62,699 bases of DNA, from NCBI GenBank assembly GCA_017745235.1, contig JAGHZU010000022.1:1-62699 (forward strand). Direction: 5' to 3'. How positions within the stretch are numbered: the stretch's first letter is position 1; every line of letters begins with the position of its first letter. Source of the DNA: Caulobacter sp. GTDB lineage: Bacteria > Pseudomonadota > Alphaproteobacteria > Caulobacterales > Caulobacteraceae. The notes beneath the pieces were generated by a model. The model was not told the origin of the DNA and did not search any database. It was given only the letters and a program-made list of their open reading frames with translations. Below, one piece after another: positions 9,186-17,748 of this stretch. The position numbers were made by a program, and so were the translations under genes.

Positions 9186-10139
9186 TCAGACGTCGAAGTC
9201 CAGGCCCATGTCGTTGAACAGGCCCCGTTCCTCGGCCCAGTTCTCCTTGACCTTCACGTGCAGGAACAGGTGCACCTTGCGGTCCAGGATCTCCTGCAAC
9301 TCCTCGCGCGAGGCCTTGCCGATCCACTTGATGACCTCGCCGCCCTTGCCGAGGACGATGGCGCGCTGGCCCTCGCGCTCGACATAGATGGTCTGCTCGA
9401 TGCGCGCGCTGCCGTCGGGGCGCTCCTCGAAGGCCGTGGTCTCCACCGAGGCGGCGTAGGGCAGTTCCTCGTGGACGCGCAGGTAGATCTTCTCGCGGGT
9501 GATCTCGGCGGCCAGCAGGCGGGCCGGCAGGTCGGCGGTCTGGTCTTCCGGATAGAGCCAGGGGCCTTCCGGCATCAGCGAGGCCAGCTTTGCCATCAGG
9601 TCGTCGACGCCCGCGCCGGTGGCGGCGCTGATCATGAAGACTTCCGAATAGGCGCCGGTGTCGAACAGTTCCTGCGTGACGGCCAGCAGGGTCTCGCGCT
9701 TGACGCCGTCGATCTTGTTGAGCGCCAGGATCACCTGGCGGCCGGCGGACTTGATGCCCTCGATGATGGTCTGGACGTCCTGGGCGGCGCGGTGCTCGCC
9801 CGGCGTGGCGCGGCGCTCGCGCACGGCCAGCTCGGCCTGCACGTCGACCAGGTGCACGACGACCTCGCTGTCCTCGGCGCCGGCCCAGGCCGAGCGCACC
9901 ATGGCGCGGTCGAGGCGGCGGCGCGGGGTGAAGATCCCGGGCGTGTCGATCAGGATGATCTGGGTGCTTCCGGTGATCGCGACGCCGCGCACGGGAAAGC
10001 GCGTGGTCTGCACCTTCTGGGTGACGATCGAGACCTTGGCCCCGACCATGCGGTTGACCAGGGTGGACTTGCCGGCGTTCGGGGCGCCGATGATGGCGGC
10101 GAAGCCGGCGCGGGTGGTTTGGGTGGTGGTGTCAGTCAT
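9186..10139 (-). CDS. era: GTPase Era
   Basis: The 317-aa Era is an essential Ras-like GTPase that binds the 3' end of 16S rRNA and assists 30S assembly. G1 is GAPNAGKST (about residues 18-26), G3 is DTPG in ILIDTPGIF, and G4 is NKID. A C-terminal KH domain carries the GKGGEVIKWIGK loop. Between the two is an insert with PGEHRAAQDV near residue 115. The start at 10139 places the G domain at the usual distance from the N-terminus; the longer ATG at 10202 would overlap the neighbouring 55-aa ORF. The gene order lepB-rnc-(small ORF)-era is a conserved ribosome/RNA-processing operon. Confidence 0.95.
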   Translation of the reverse strand: MTDTTTQTTRAGFAAIIGAPNAGKSTLVNRMVGAKVSIVTQKVQTTRFPVRGVAITGSTQIILIDTPGIFTPRRRLDRAMVRSAWAGAEDSEVVVHLVDVQAELAVRERRATPGEHRAAQDVQTIIEGIKSAGRQVILALNKIDGVKRETLLAVTQELFDTGAYSEVFMISAATGAGVDDLMAKLASLMPEGPWLYPEDQTADLPARLLAAEITREKIYLRVHEELPYAASVETTAFEERPDGSARIEQTIYVEREGQRAIVLGKGGEVIKWIGKASREELQEILDRKVHLFLHVKVKENWAEERGLFNDMGLDFDV

Positions 10140-10183
10140 TGCGGGTGCGTGTAGCACCGATGGGGCTCTGGGGCGACCTGCGG

Positions 10184-10351
10184 TTATGGCTGTCGCTGAC
10201 AACGCCCGTCGATCCAGCTTCCGCTGTTCTCGGCGCAGGCGTAGTGACCGAGAAAATCCAGATAGCGCAGATAGTGGAAGAGTCCGACGCCGGCGGCGGT
10301 GATGACGAACAGTGCGATAAGGACGACACGCAGGCGGACGCGGCGAGCCAT
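10184..10351 (-). CDS. Small single-pass membrane protein between rnc and era
   Basis: This 55-codon ORF begins with ATG four bases after the rnc stop. It has a clear GGGGAG ribosome binding site seven bases upstream, inside the end of rnc. The product has a basic N-terminus (MARRVRLR), one hydrophobic helix at about residues 8-25, and a short tail with two cysteines (HYACAENSG...GRCQ). The Arg-rich start predicts that the N-terminus faces the cytoplasm. It does not overlap rnc or era and lies 44 bases before the era start. I do not recognise a family. Placement, start signal and membrane profile support it as a real gene. Confidence 0.65.
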   Translation of the reverse strand: MARRVRLRVVLIALFVITAAGVGLFHYLRYLDFLGHYACAENSGSWIDGRCQRQP

Positions 10352-10355
10352 GTCG

Positions 10356-11057
10356 CTAGCTCCCCGCTCCTTCCCTCTCTAGCAGCGCCTTGGCCGCGGC
10401 CTTCTCGGCGTCCTGGCGGGACTTGCCCTTGGCGATCGCCGGATCAACGCCCTTCACGGCCGCTTCGACGGTGAAGACCGGCGCATGGTCGGGGCCGGTG
10501 CGGTCCAGCACGCGGTAGGTCGGCAGCGGCTTGCCCTTGCCTTGGGCCCATTCCTGCAGCGCGGTCTTGGGATCGCGAGGCTTGCCCTGGTTGGCGCGTT
10601 CGAACTCGTCGGCCCACAGGTCGAGGAACACGCGCCGGGCCGTCTCCAGCCCGCCGTCGCGGTAAAGGGCGGCCATCAGCGCCTCGGCGGCGCCGGCCAG
10701 GATCGAGTCGGTCTCGCGACCGCCGATCTTGCTGGACGATGCCGACAGGCGCAGGGCCGGCCCCACCTGCGCCGCGCGGGCGACCCGCGCGCAGGTTTCG
10801 CGGCTGACCAGGGCGTTGAGGCGGGGCGCAAGCTCGCCCTCCTTGGCCTTGGGGAAGCGTTCGGCCAGGGCCTCGGCGGCCAGCAGGCCCAGCACGCGGT
10901 CGCCGATGAACTCCAGCACCTCGTTGTCGCCGGCCTTCTTGGAGCCGTCCCCGACGCTGGCGTGCGTCAGGGCCAGTTCCAGCAGCTTGCGGTCCTGGAA
11001 GGAATGGCCGATCCGGCGCTCCAGGTCGCCGACGGCGACGGCGCGCCGGTCCGTCAT
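10356..11057 (-). CDS. rnc: Ribonuclease III
   Basis: The 233-aa RNase III cleaves double-stranded RNA in rRNA precursors and some mRNAs. The signature [14 protein letters not shown] lies at about residues 44-57, with the second acidic cluster near [22 protein letters not shown]-terminal dsRNA-binding domain follows ([13 protein letters not shown]...[17 protein letters not shown]). The ATG at 11057 overlaps the lepB stop by four bases (11054-11057), showing translational coupling; the longer upstream ATG at 11237 lies deep inside lepB and is rejected. Confidence 0.96.
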   Translation of the reverse strand: MTDRRAVAVGDLERRIGHSFQDRKLLELALTHASVGDGSKKAGDNEVLEFIGDRVLGLLAAEALAERFPKAKEGELAPRLNALVSRETCARVARAAQVGPALRLSASSSKIGGRETDSILAGAAEALMAALYRDGGLETARRVFLDLWADEFERANQGKPRDPKTALQEWAQGKGKPLPTYRVLDRTGPDHAPVFTVEAAVKGVDPAIAKGKSRQDAEKAAAKALLEREGAGS

Positions 11058-11902
11058 TTCAGGACACGGAAGAAGCGGCTGGGACGCGCGTCCATGAACC
11101 AGGTCCACGGCTTGAACAGGTGCGCGTCGGCGTTCCACGACAGCAGGATGATCTGAGCCTTGCCCACCAGGTTCTCGGCCGGCACGAAGCCGACGCCTTC
11201 CTGCAGGCCGACGTACTGGTCGTTGCTGCTGTCCCACTTGCAGGTGCCGGGGCCGGTGGCGAACGGCGAGGTGCCGGGGTTGAAGCGGCTGTCCAGCGAG
11301 TTGTCGCGGTTGTCGCCCATGAAGAAGTAGCAGTTCTCGGGTACGACATAGACGCCGGTGTTGTCGCTCTCGCCGTCGGGACCGTAGTCCTGGGTGGCGT
11401 ACTTGCGGCCTTCGGGATTGGTTTCCTCGAAGCGCTGGGCGCGGATGGTGCCGTAGCCGGTGTCGACCAGGGCGTCGCCCAGGCTGGTGCGAGGCAGCGC
11501 CTTGCCGTTGATGAAGACCACCCCGCCGCGCACCTGAACCTTGTCGCCCGGCATGCCGATCAGGCGCTTGATGTAGTCGACGTGGCCGTCGCGCGGCAGC
11601 TTGAAGACGATGATGTCGCCGCGCTTGGGCGCGTGGCCCAGGATGCGGCCGTGGAACAGCGGCGGGCTGAAGGGAATCGAGTGCCTGGACCAGCCGTAGC
11701 TGAACTTCGACACGATGATGTAGTCGCCCTGGTAGAGGTTGGGCTCCATCGACGCCGACGGGATCGTGAAGGGCTGGAACAGCAGCACCCGCAGCACGAG
11801 GGCGATGCCCAGGGCGTAGGCGACCGTCTTGACGATCTCGATGAATTCCTTGACCGCCCCGGTCTTGTCCTCGGGCGTCTCGGTGTCGGCGGTGTCGGTC
11901 AT
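11054..11902 (-). CDS. lepB: Signal peptidase I
   Basis: The 282-aa leader peptidase removes signal peptides from exported proteins at the outer face of the inner membrane. There is one N-terminal transmembrane helix (about residues 22-42). Catalytic Ser51 lies in [11 protein letters not shown] and the general-base Lys112 in [13 protein letters not shown]. The conserved [12 protein letters not shown] block is near residue 190. An acidic, Thr-rich N-terminus ([12 protein letters not shown]) precedes the helix. It starts the lepB-rnc-era unit, with 183 non-coding bases separating it from acpS upstream. Confidence 0.95.
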   Translation of the reverse strand: MTDTADTETPEDKTGAVKEFIEIVKTVAYALGIALVLRVLLFQPFTIPSASMEPNLYQGDYIIVSKFSYGWSRHSIPFSPPLFHGRILGHAPKRGDIIVFKLPRDGHVDYIKRLIGMPGDKVQVRGGVVFINGKALPRTSLGDALVDTGYGTIRAQRFEETNPEGRKYATQDYGPDGESDNTGVYVVPENCYFFMGDNRDNSLDSRFNPGTSPFATGPGTCKWDSSNDQYVGLQEGVGFVPAENLVGKAQIILLSWNADAHLFKPWTWFMDARPSRFFRVLK

Positions 11903-12085
11903 GCGCGGATGGGCTCTCGACAGAAGGGGCTCGGGCGAACCCGACAGGCCTAGCTAGACGGGGTTTACGACGGGAGCAAGCATCGCGCCGTTAACTCGCC
12001 TTCATGGCGCGATCGGGGCGAGGCTGGAACCGGCGAAGCTTGACCTTGAATCGCGGCGCCAAATTGTGGCGAGGATCCCCGAGGC
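11903..12085. promoter_or_regulatory. acpS-lepB intergenic region with inverted repeat
   Basis: These 183 bases lie between two minus-strand genes. They hold an inverted repeat with perfect 8-base arms, ATCGCGCC (11982-11989) and GGCGCGAT (12006-12013), separated by 16 bases. It could stop acpS transcription or sit in the lepB leader. No clear promoter could be assigned by eye. Confidence 0.35.
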
Positions 12086-12484
12086 TCAAGCCGGCAGGGC
12101 CTCGATGATCACGAAGGCCTGGGCGTAGGGGTGGTCGTCGGTCAGCGACAGGTGGATGACCGTCTTCATGCCGGGCGGGGTCAGCTCGGCCAGGCGCTCG
12201 GCCGCTCCGCCGGTCAGGGCCATGGTCGGCTGGCCCGACGGCAGGTTCACCACGCCCATGCCGGCCAGATGCACCCCGCGCTTCAGCCCCGTGCCCAGGG
12301 CCTTGGAGCAGGCCTCCTTGGCGGCGAAGCGCTTGGCGTAGCTGGAGGCGCGGTCGGGCTTGCGCTCGGATCGCTTGCGCTCGATCTCGGTGAAGACCTT
12401 GTTCGTGAAGCGATCCCCGAAGCGCTCGAGGGACTTCTCGATCCGGCGGATGTCGCACAGGTCCGAGCCGATCCCGATGATCAC
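12086..12484 (-). CDS. acpS: Holo-[acyl-carrier-protein] synthase
   Basis: This 132-aa AcpS transfers 4'-phosphopantetheine from CoA to a serine of acyl carrier protein. The Mg2+-binding Asp sits in [15 protein letters not shown] at the N-terminus, and the second signature is [16 protein letters not shown] (about residue 55). The start is a GTG that overlaps the pdxJ stop as GTGA (12481-12484), so the two are translationally coupled. pdxJ-acpS next to lepB-rnc-era is a widely conserved proteobacterial order. Confidence 0.94.
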   Translation of the reverse strand: MIIGIGSDLCDIRRIEKSLERFGDRFTNKVFTEIERKRSERKPDRASSYAKRFAAKEACSKALGTGLKRGVHLAGMGVVNLPSGQPTMALTGGAAERLAELTPPGMKTVIHLSLTDDHPYAQAFVIIEALPA

Positions 12485-13236
12485 GCGGCCGCCTCCAGCC
12501 TTGCGGCGTCCATCAGGGCCCGCATGCGCTGCATCGCCTGGGGAAGTCCCACGAAGATGGCCTCGCCGATCAGGAAGTGGCCGATGTTCAGCTCGGCGAT
12601 CTGGGGGATGGCGGCGATCGGCTTGACGGTGGCGTAGTCGATGCCATGGCCGGCATGGACCTCCAGGCCCAGTTCGGCGGCGAAGGCCGCGCCGGCCTTC
12701 AGGCGTTCCAGGATGGCGGCGGCCCTGTCGGCGTGACCCTCGCGGGCGACGTCGCAGTAGGCGCCGGTGTGCAGTTCGATCACCTGGGCCCCTGCGTCGG
12801 CGGCGGCCTGGATCTGGGCGGGGTCGGCCTCGATGAACAGCGACACCCGCGCGCCCACGGTGCGCAGGCGGGCCGTGGCGGCGGCGATCCGGTCGAAACC
12901 GCGCACGACATCCAGGCCCCCTTCGGTGGTGACCTCCTCGCGGCGCTCGGGCACCAGGCAGGCGGCGTGCGGCCTGGCCCCCAGGGCGATGCCGACCATC
13001 TCGTCGGTGACCGCCATCTCGAAGTTCAGCGGCTTGCCGCGCTTCAGGCACAGGTCCGTCAGCAGCGCGATGTCGGCATCGCTGATGTGACGCCGATCCT
13101 CGCGCAGGTGGGCGGTGATGCCGTCGGCGCCGGCGGCCAGGGCCAGCTCGGCGGCCCGCACCGGCTCGGGATAGCTGGCCCCGCGCGCGTTGCGGATGGT
13201 GGCCACGTGGTCGATGTTGACGCCGAGCCGCAGCAT
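12481..13236 (-). CDS. pdxJ: Pyridoxine 5'-phosphate synthase
   Basis: The 251-aa PdxJ is a TIM-barrel enzyme that condenses 1-deoxyxylulose 5-phosphate with 3-amino-2-oxopropyl phosphate to form pyridoxine 5'-phosphate. Landmarks are [16 protein letters not shown] at the N-terminus, [31 protein letters not shown] and the C-terminal [15 protein letters not shown]. The start lies five bases after the pyrE stop. It is the middle gene of pyrE-pdxJ-acpS, with GTGA overlap to acpS. Confidence 0.96.
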   Translation of the reverse strand: MLRLGVNIDHVATIRNARGASYPEPVRAAELALAAGADGITAHLREDRRHISDADIALLTDLCLKRGKPLNFEMAVTDEMVGIALGARPHAACLVPERREEVTTEGGLDVVRGFDRIAAATARLRTVGARVSLFIEADPAQIQAAADAGAQVIELHTGAYCDVAREGHADRAAAILERLKAGAAFAAELGLEVHAGHGIDYATVKPIAAIPQIAELNIGHFLIGEAIFVGLPQAMQRMRALMDAARLEAAA

Positions 13237-13241
13237 CGCGA

Positions 13242-13826
13242 TCAGCCCTTCAGGCGCCGGCTGCCCGGATCCACGATCGGGATGGCCGCCAGCTCGGGCG
13301 GCAGGGCGTCGGCGGGATAGGCCGGGACCTTCAGGCTGGCCAGGGCCACCAGGGGCACGCCGACATCGACCTCGCCGCCCGAACGGTCGACGATGCAGGC
13401 CGCGGCGATCACCTCGCCGCCGGCTTCCTGGATCGCAGCGGTGCACTCGCGCGACGACAGGCCGGTGGTGACGATGTCCTCGACCATCACGACCTTCTGG
13501 CCGGGCTCCAGGTGGAAACCGCGGCGGAACTTGAAGACGCCGCCCTCGCGCTCGACATAGATCGAGGCGACCTTCAGGTGGCGGGCGGTCTCGTAGCCGG
13601 GGATGATCCCGCCGACGGCCGGCGAGACGGCGACGTCGGGCTGGCCGACGGTGGCCACGATCTTCTCGGCCAGGGCCTTGCAGAGCCGCTCGCAACGGGC
13701 GGGCTGCATGAACACCAGGTTCTTCTGCAGGAAGACGGGGCTGTGCAGGCCGGAGGACAGCACGAAGTGGCCTTCGCGCAGGGCGCCGGCGGCGCGGAAT
13801 TCGTCGAGGACGTCATCGTTGGTCAT
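13242..13826 (-). CDS. pyrE: Orotate phosphoribosyltransferase
   Basis: The 194-aa PyrE joins orotate to PRPP, giving orotidine 5'-phosphate in pyrimidine synthesis. The PRPP loop is [14 protein letters not shown] (about residue 115). The start at ATG 13826 ([10 protein letters not shown]) gives the expected short N-terminus; the longer ATG at 14126 lies in the opposite-strand NUDIX gene. It is the first gene of the pyrE-pdxJ-acpS operon and is divergent from the NUDIX gene with a 55-base promoter region. Confidence 0.95.
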   Translation of the reverse strand: MTNDDVLDEFRAAGALREGHFVLSSGLHSPVFLQKNLVFMQPARCERLCKALAEKIVATVGQPDVAVSPAVGGIIPGYETARHLKVASIYVEREGGVFKFRRGFHLEPGQKVVMVEDIVTTGLSSRECTAAIQEAGGEVIAAACIVDRSGGEVDVGVPLVALASLKVPAYPADALPPELAAIPIVDPGSRRLKG

Positions 13827-13881
13827 GAGCCACGGATATAGGCCGGTGGGGGCGAGTCGACAAACGCTGTAGAAGGCGCTC

Positions 13882-14304
13882 ATGAGCGCTTTGGAATCAC
13901 CGGTTGAACCCCAACGCCCCCGCGTCGGCTGCGGCGCGGCGATCCTCGACGGCCAGGGCCGCATCCTGCTGGTCAAGCGGCGCCGCCAGCCCGAGGCCGG
14001 CCATTGGGGCCAGCCCGGCGGCAAGCTGGACTGGGGAGAGAGCGCCCGCACGTGCGCCGAGCGGGAGATCCTGGAGGAACTGGGGATCACGATCGTCGCC
14101 GGCCCGGTGATGTGCGTGACCGACATGATCGATGACGACGCCCATTGGGTGGCGGTGACCTATCGCGCCGACGGCTGCGACGGCGAACCCGCGATCCAGG
14201 AACCCGGGGCGCTGGAGGCCTGGGGCTGGTTCGCGCTGGACGCCCTGCCCTCGCCGCTCACCCGGGCCACGAAGGACGCGGTTGCGGTCCTGGCCGGGGG
14301 CTGA
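13882..14304 (+). CDS. NUDIX hydrolase
   Basis: This 140-aa protein has a complete Nudix box: G-G-K-L-D-W-G-E followed by REILEELGI (about residues 48-72), with the metal-binding glutamates present. NUDIX enzymes hydrolyse nucleoside diphosphates linked to another moiety; the substrate cannot be read from sequence. [14 protein letters not shown] and a short C-terminal W-W/F pattern resemble the MutT/ADP-ribose subgroup often annotated as NUDIX domain-containing protein. It is divergent from pyrE and precedes the AhpD-like gene by 76 bases. Confidence 0.88.
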   Translation: MSALESPVEPQRPRVGCGAAILDGQGRILLVKRRRQPEAGHWGQPGGKLDWGESARTCAEREILEELGITIVAGPVMCVTDMIDDDAHWVAVTYRADGCDGEPAIQEPGALEAWGWFALDALPSPLTRATKDAVAVLAGG

Positions 14305-14380
14305 GAACTTTTTTCGGGCGGCGTGTCACGAACTGCGCGGCTCTCTCGTCTTGGTGGTGTCACTCGGAATGGAGACACCC

Positions 14381-14836
14381 ATGACCACCAAGCTCGACCC
14401 TTTCGCCGCCTCGCCCGCCGTCATGAAGGCCTGGTTCGCCGCCTCGATGACCATCAGCGCGGGGCTGGAGCCCAGCCTGATCGAACTGGTCAAGATCCGC
14501 GCCTCGCAGATCAACGCCTGCGCCAACTGCATCAACATGCACACGGCCGAGGCCCGCGCCCAGGGCGAGACCGAACAGCGGATCTACCTGTTGTCGGCCT
14601 GGCGCGAAGCTCCCTGCTACACCGCCCGCGAACGCGCCGCCCTGGCCTGGACCGACGCCCTGACCCGCCTGTCGGAAGGCCACACGCAGGAGGCCGCCCG
14701 CGCCGCCCTGGAGGCCGAGTTCACCCTTGAGGAACAGGTGAACCTGACGCTGATGATCAACGTCATCAACGGCTGGAACCGCATCGCCGTGGGTTTCGGA
14801 CTGTGGATCGAGACGCCGGCCAAGGCGGCGGCGTAG
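14381..14836 (+). CDS. Carboxymuconolactone decarboxylase / AhpD-like protein
   Basis: The 151-aa protein belongs to the AhpD-like (CMD) superfamily. The redox motif C47-A-N-C50 followed by INMHT (His54) marks the peroxidase-like branch, which acts as a thiol-dependent alkylhydroperoxidase. The start at 14381 is chosen because GGAG lies six bases upstream; an ATG twelve bases earlier (14369) is the alternative. All conserved residues of the CxxC-x3-H core are present. It could protect against peroxides; the physiological reductant is unknown. Confidence 0.85.
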   Translation: MTTKLDPFAASPAVMKAWFAASMTISAGLEPSLIELVKIRASQINACANCINMHTAEARAQGETEQRIYLLSAWREAPCYTARERAALAWTDALTRLSEGHTQEAARAALEAEFTLEEQVNLTLMINVINGWNRIAVGFGLWIETPAKAAA

Positions 14837-14849
14837 CGCCTACTCCCTT

Positions 14850-14885
14850 CATCCCGGACAGCCTCAGCGAGGCTTCCGGGATGAC
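14850..14885. repeat. Dispersed GTCATCCCGG-type repeat, copy 3
   Basis: CATCCCGG (14850-14857) and CCGGGATGAC (14876-14885) flank AGCCTC/GAGGCT, so nearly the whole element folds into one hairpin with loop AGC. It lies between the convergent AhpD-like gene and rel, where it may act as a bidirectional terminator without a T tract. It shares its ends with the elements at 2085 and 8155. Confidence 0.6.
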
Positions 14886-14906
14886 CGCAACGAGGGGCCG
14901 TGCGCC

Positions 14907-17234
14907 CTAGCCTCGCGTACGGTCCACGGTCTCGACCGTCGGGCAGGTGCGCAGGGCGGCCGAGATGTTGGTCAGGTGCTTGGCGTCGCGCACCTCCACG
15001 TCGATATCGACGTCGAAGAAATCGCTCTGCCGGTGGTGCATGCGCAGGTTGACGATGTTGCCGCCGGCCTCGCCGATGATGGTGCAGACCTGGCCCAGCA
15101 CCCCGGGGGCGTTGCCGATGGTGGCGTTCAGCCGCGCCAGCGAGACGGTGTCGCGCTCGGCTTCGGGCGTCCAGTTCAGGTCGCGCCAAAGGTCCTCGCG
15201 GTCCTCGTACTCGGCCAGCTTGGGGCAATCGATCGTGTGGACGTCGAGCCCTTCCCCGTCCTCGCGCAGGATGCCGACGATGCGGTCGCCCGGCACGGGG
15301 CTGCAGCAGTGGGCGAAGTGCAGCGAGACGCCCGGGGTCAGGCCGCCGCCGCGCACGTAGAGCCGCGCGGCCGCGCCCCCCTCGATCTTGCGCCGCGCCG
15401 TGGCCACGGCCACGTCGGTGTCCTTCATGCCCGGGAAGGCCGTCTCCAGCACCTGGCTGGGCGAGACCCGGCCGCGGCCGACCGCGTCGAACAGCGCGTC
15501 CTCGGTCTCCAAGGCGAACCGCTCCAGGATCGGGCGCAGCGACACGTCCTTCAGCTTCTTGCCGGTGCGCTCGAAGACCTGCTCGACCGAAGCCCGGCCC
15601 AGGCGAAGGAACTCTTCCTTCTCGGTCTGGCGGATGTGACGGCGGATGGCCGAGCGGGCGCGGCCGGTCACCGTCAGCGAACGCCAGTCCGGCGGCACCA
15701 CGGGCTTGGAGCCCCGGATGACCTCGACCACGTCGCCGTTGACCAGGATCGTGCGGAGGGGCTTGAGCTCGCCGTTGATCTTCACGCCGATGCAGGTGTC
15801 GCCGACGCTGGTGTGGACGGCGTAGGCGAAGTCCAGCGGCATGGCCCCGCGCGGCAGGCTGACCAGCTTGCCCTTGGGTGTGAAGACGAACACCTGATCC
15901 AGGAACATCTCGAGCTTGGCGTGCTCGACCAGTTCCTCGGCGTCGCCGCCGTGTTCCAGCACCTGGACCAGTTGGCGCAGGTTGGCGAGCGGATCGCGGC
16001 CGCCGGCGGCCTCCATGCCCTCGAGATCGAGGCCATAGGAGGCGTCCTTGTAGCGGAAGTGGGCGGCCACGCCCTCCTCGTTGACGCGGTCCATGGCTTC
16101 GGTGCGGATCTGCATCTCGATGCGCATGCCGCGCGGCCCCACCACCGTGGTGTGCAGCGAACGGTAGTTGTTGCGCTTGGGCGTGGAGATGAAGTCCTTG
16201 AAGCGGTCAGGCACGCTGGACCAGGCGCGATGGACGATGCCCAGGGCGCGGTAGCAATCCTCTTCGCTGTCGACGATCACGCGGAAGGCGTAGATGTCGG
16301 ACATCTGGGAGAAGCCGATCGATTTGCGCTGCAGCTTGCGCCAGATCGAATAGGGAGCCTTCTCGCGGCCGAACACGCGGGCCGGGACGCCGGCCGATTC
16401 CAGGCGGGCCGAGATTTCCTGGCTGACCAGGGCCACCGCCCCGCCCTGCTCGGCGCGCAGGGTGTCCAGCCGCCGGATGATCGCGTTGCGGGCCACCGGA
16501 TTGGTGTGCTCGAACGACAGCTCCTCCAGTTCGGTGCAGATGCGATGGCAGCCGATGTTGCGGGCCAGGGGCGCGTAGATGTCGCGCGTCTCGCGGGCGA
16601 TGCGCTCGCGCTTGGCCTGGCTCTTGATGAAGTGCAGCGTCCGCATGTTGTGCAGACGGTCGGCCAGCTTGACCAGCAGGACGCGGACGTCCTTGGAGAT
16701 GGCCAGAATGAACTTGCGCAGGTTCTCGGCCTGGCGCGCGTGCTCGGCCTGGAGCTCCAGCTTGGACAGCTTGGTGACACCCTCGACCAGCTCGGCGATC
16801 TCGTCGCCGAACAGCTTGGCGATCTCCTCCTTGGTGACGGGGGTGTCCTCGATCACGTCGTGCAGGAGGGCCGTGACGATGGTCGCCGTGTCGAGGCGGT
16901 ACTCGGTGAGGATTCCCGCCACCTCGATGGGATGGGCGTAGTAGGGATCGCCGCTGGCCCGGGTCTGCGAGCCGTGCATGCGCATGGCGTAAACATAGGC
17001 CCTGTTCAGCAGGGCCTCGTCGGCCGTGGGATCGTAGGCGTGAACGCGCTCGATCAGCTCGTACTGGCGAAGGAACTTCTGCCGGGGCTTGACGGCGGGG
17101 GGCGCGGGCGCCGGGGCGGGTTCGCTGGGAACCGCAGACGAAAACGCGCCCGATTCGGAATCGGGCGCGCGTTCGGATGGAGCGGCGGCGGGCGCCGCTT
17201 CGAGGGTCAGAGGGTCTGCGCCGTCGGGGCTCAG
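14907..17234 (-). CDS. rel: Bifunctional (p)ppGpp synthetase/hydrolase (Rel/SpoT type), unusual start
   Basis: A long RelA/SpoT homologue makes and degrades (p)ppGpp, the stringent-response alarmone. Domains in order are HD hydrolase ([21 protein letters not shown]), synthetase ([13 protein letters not shown]), TGS ([15 protein letters not shown]) and a C-terminal ACT domain ([15 protein letters not shown]). The only ATG in the frame is at 16985 ([12 protein letters not shown]). It would cut off the conserved segment [19 protein letters not shown] that lies upstream in the same open frame. Between the in-frame stop at 17286-17288 and 16985 there is no ATG, GTG or TTG. A CTG at 17232-17234 sits seven bases after a perfect AGGAGG and overlaps the rpoZ TGA as CTGA, giving 775 residues with a Pro/Ala-rich N-terminal tail. 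I take that as the best start; the body is certain, the start is not. Confidence 0.85.
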   Translation of the reverse strand: MSPDGADPLTLEAAPAAAPSERAPDSESGAFSSAVPSEPAPAPAPPAVKPRQKFLRQYELIERVHAYDPTADEALLNRAYVYAMRMHGSQTRASGDPYYAHPIEVAGILTEYRLDTATIVTALLHDVIEDTPVTKEEIAKLFGDEIAELVEGVTKLSKLELQAEHARQAENLRKFILAISKDVRVLLVKLADRLHNMRTLHFIKSQAKRERIARETRDIYAPLARNIGCHRICTELEELSFEHTNPVARNAIIRRLDTLRAEQGGAVALVSQEISARLESAGVPARVFGREKAPYSIWRKLQRKSIGFSQMSDIYAFRVIVDSEEDCYRALGIVHRAWSSVPDRFKDFISTPKRNNYRSLHTTVVGPRGMRIEMQIRTEAMDRVNEEGVAAHFRYKDASYGLDLEGMEAAGGRDPLANLRQLVQVLEHGGDAEELVEHAKLEMFLDQVFVFTPKGKLVSLPRGAMPLDFAYAVHTSVGDTCIGVKINGELKPLRTILVNGDVVEVIRGSKPVVPPDWRSLTVTGRARSAIRRHIRQTEKEEFLRLGRASVEQVFERTGKKLKDVSLRPILERFALETEDALFDAVGRGRVSPSQVLETAFPGMKDTDVAVATARRKIEGGAAARLYVRGGGLTPGVSLHFAHCCSPVPGDRIVGILREDGEGLDVHTIDCPKLAEYEDREDLWRDLNWTPEAERDTVSLARLNATIGNAPGVLGQVCTIIGEAGGNIVNLRMHHRQSDFFDVDIDVEVRDAKHLTNISAALRTCPTVETVDRTRG
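17141..17169 (-). terminator. Terminator-like hairpin between rpoZ and the rel body
   Basis: Perfect 11-base arms CGCGCCCGATT (17145-17155) and AATCGGGCGCG (17159-17169) enclose a three-base loop. On the minus strand the stem is followed by TTTTCGTC. It lies about 60 bases after the rpoZ stop and inside the predicted Pro/Ala-rich leader frame of rel, so it may attenuate read-through into rel. Confidence 0.6.
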
Positions 17235-17590
17235 TACCGCTCCTCCTGACCGCCGTCGCGGTCGCTTTGCAGGGCGCGAACCAGTTCAAGTTCGCTCATC
17301 TGCATGTGGGTGGGGTCGGCCAGCAGGGCGAGGGTTTCAGCCTCTTCCTCGGCTTCAGTGTGCTCGTCCACGCGCTGCAGCGTGGTGATGAGCTGTTCCT
17401 TCAGCCCCTCGTGATCGACGACGTCGTCGGCGATCTCGCGCAGGGCCACGACCGGGTTCTTGTCGTTGTCGCGCTCAACCAGCAGCGAGGCGCCGGCCGA
17501 GATGCCGCGCGCGCGATGGGCGGACAGCAGGACGAGCGCGAAGCGGTTCGGAACCTTCTCGACGCAATCTTCGACGGTGACGCGGGCCAT
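17231..17590 (-). CDS. rpoZ: RNA polymerase omega subunit
   Basis: The 119-aa omega subunit helps assemble and stabilise RNA polymerase and, in proteobacteria, forms part of a ppGpp-binding site with beta'. The N-terminal core is typical ([28 protein letters not shown]), followed by the conserved [12 protein letters not shown]. The C-terminal tail is long and acidic ([15 protein letters not shown]), as in alphaproteobacteria. Its last codons also encode the AGGAGG that would serve rel, and its TGA overlaps the CTG. rpoZ next to rel/spoT is conserved across proteobacteria and links the alarmone enzyme to an alarmone target. Confidence 0.95.
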   Translation of the reverse strand: MARVTVEDCVEKVPNRFALVLLSAHRARGISAGASLLVERDNDKNPVVALREIADDVVDHEGLKEQLITTLQRVDEHTEAEEEAETLALLADPTHMQMSELELVRALQSDRDGGQEERY

Positions 17591-17748
17591 GAATTCCTCG
17601 GGCTAGAGAGCCTTGGTTATCGCAAAATAGGGTCTTGGGCGGCGTTACACAACGCCGCATCGGTAGAGCGCCAGCTTTCGCGAGGGGGCGCTTATGACGC
17701 GTTCGGGGTGAGAAGTCCAGAGCAAGGGCTTTCCCGGCCCCTCCGCCC
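17591..17748. promoter_or_regulatory. rpoZ upstream region with stem-loop
   Basis: These 158 bases separate rpoZ from the upstream YdeI-like gene, both on the minus strand. A perfect 8-base hairpin GCGGCGTT-ACAC-AACGCCGC spans 17639-17658. It may terminate the YdeI-like transcript or form part of the rpoZ leader. I could not place a promoter with confidence. Confidence 0.4.

Noticed and set aside
10132..10329. 65-codon frame MSSLSHCSSSPP... between era and rnc
   Set aside because: Wrong composition (Ser/Thr/Pro-rich) and no ribosome binding site; the overlapping 55-aa frame on the same strand is better supported.
14300..14316. T run (six T) after the NUDIX stop as a Rho-independent terminator
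   Set aside because: No stable stem precedes the T run.
14976..17249. 757-codon open frame opposite rel, and similar long frames opposite parC, phoD, the M13 peptidase and the ABC permease
   Set aside because: They are mirror frames of strongly conserved genes at high GC. Their translations are Arg/Gly/Val/Asp-rich without domains.
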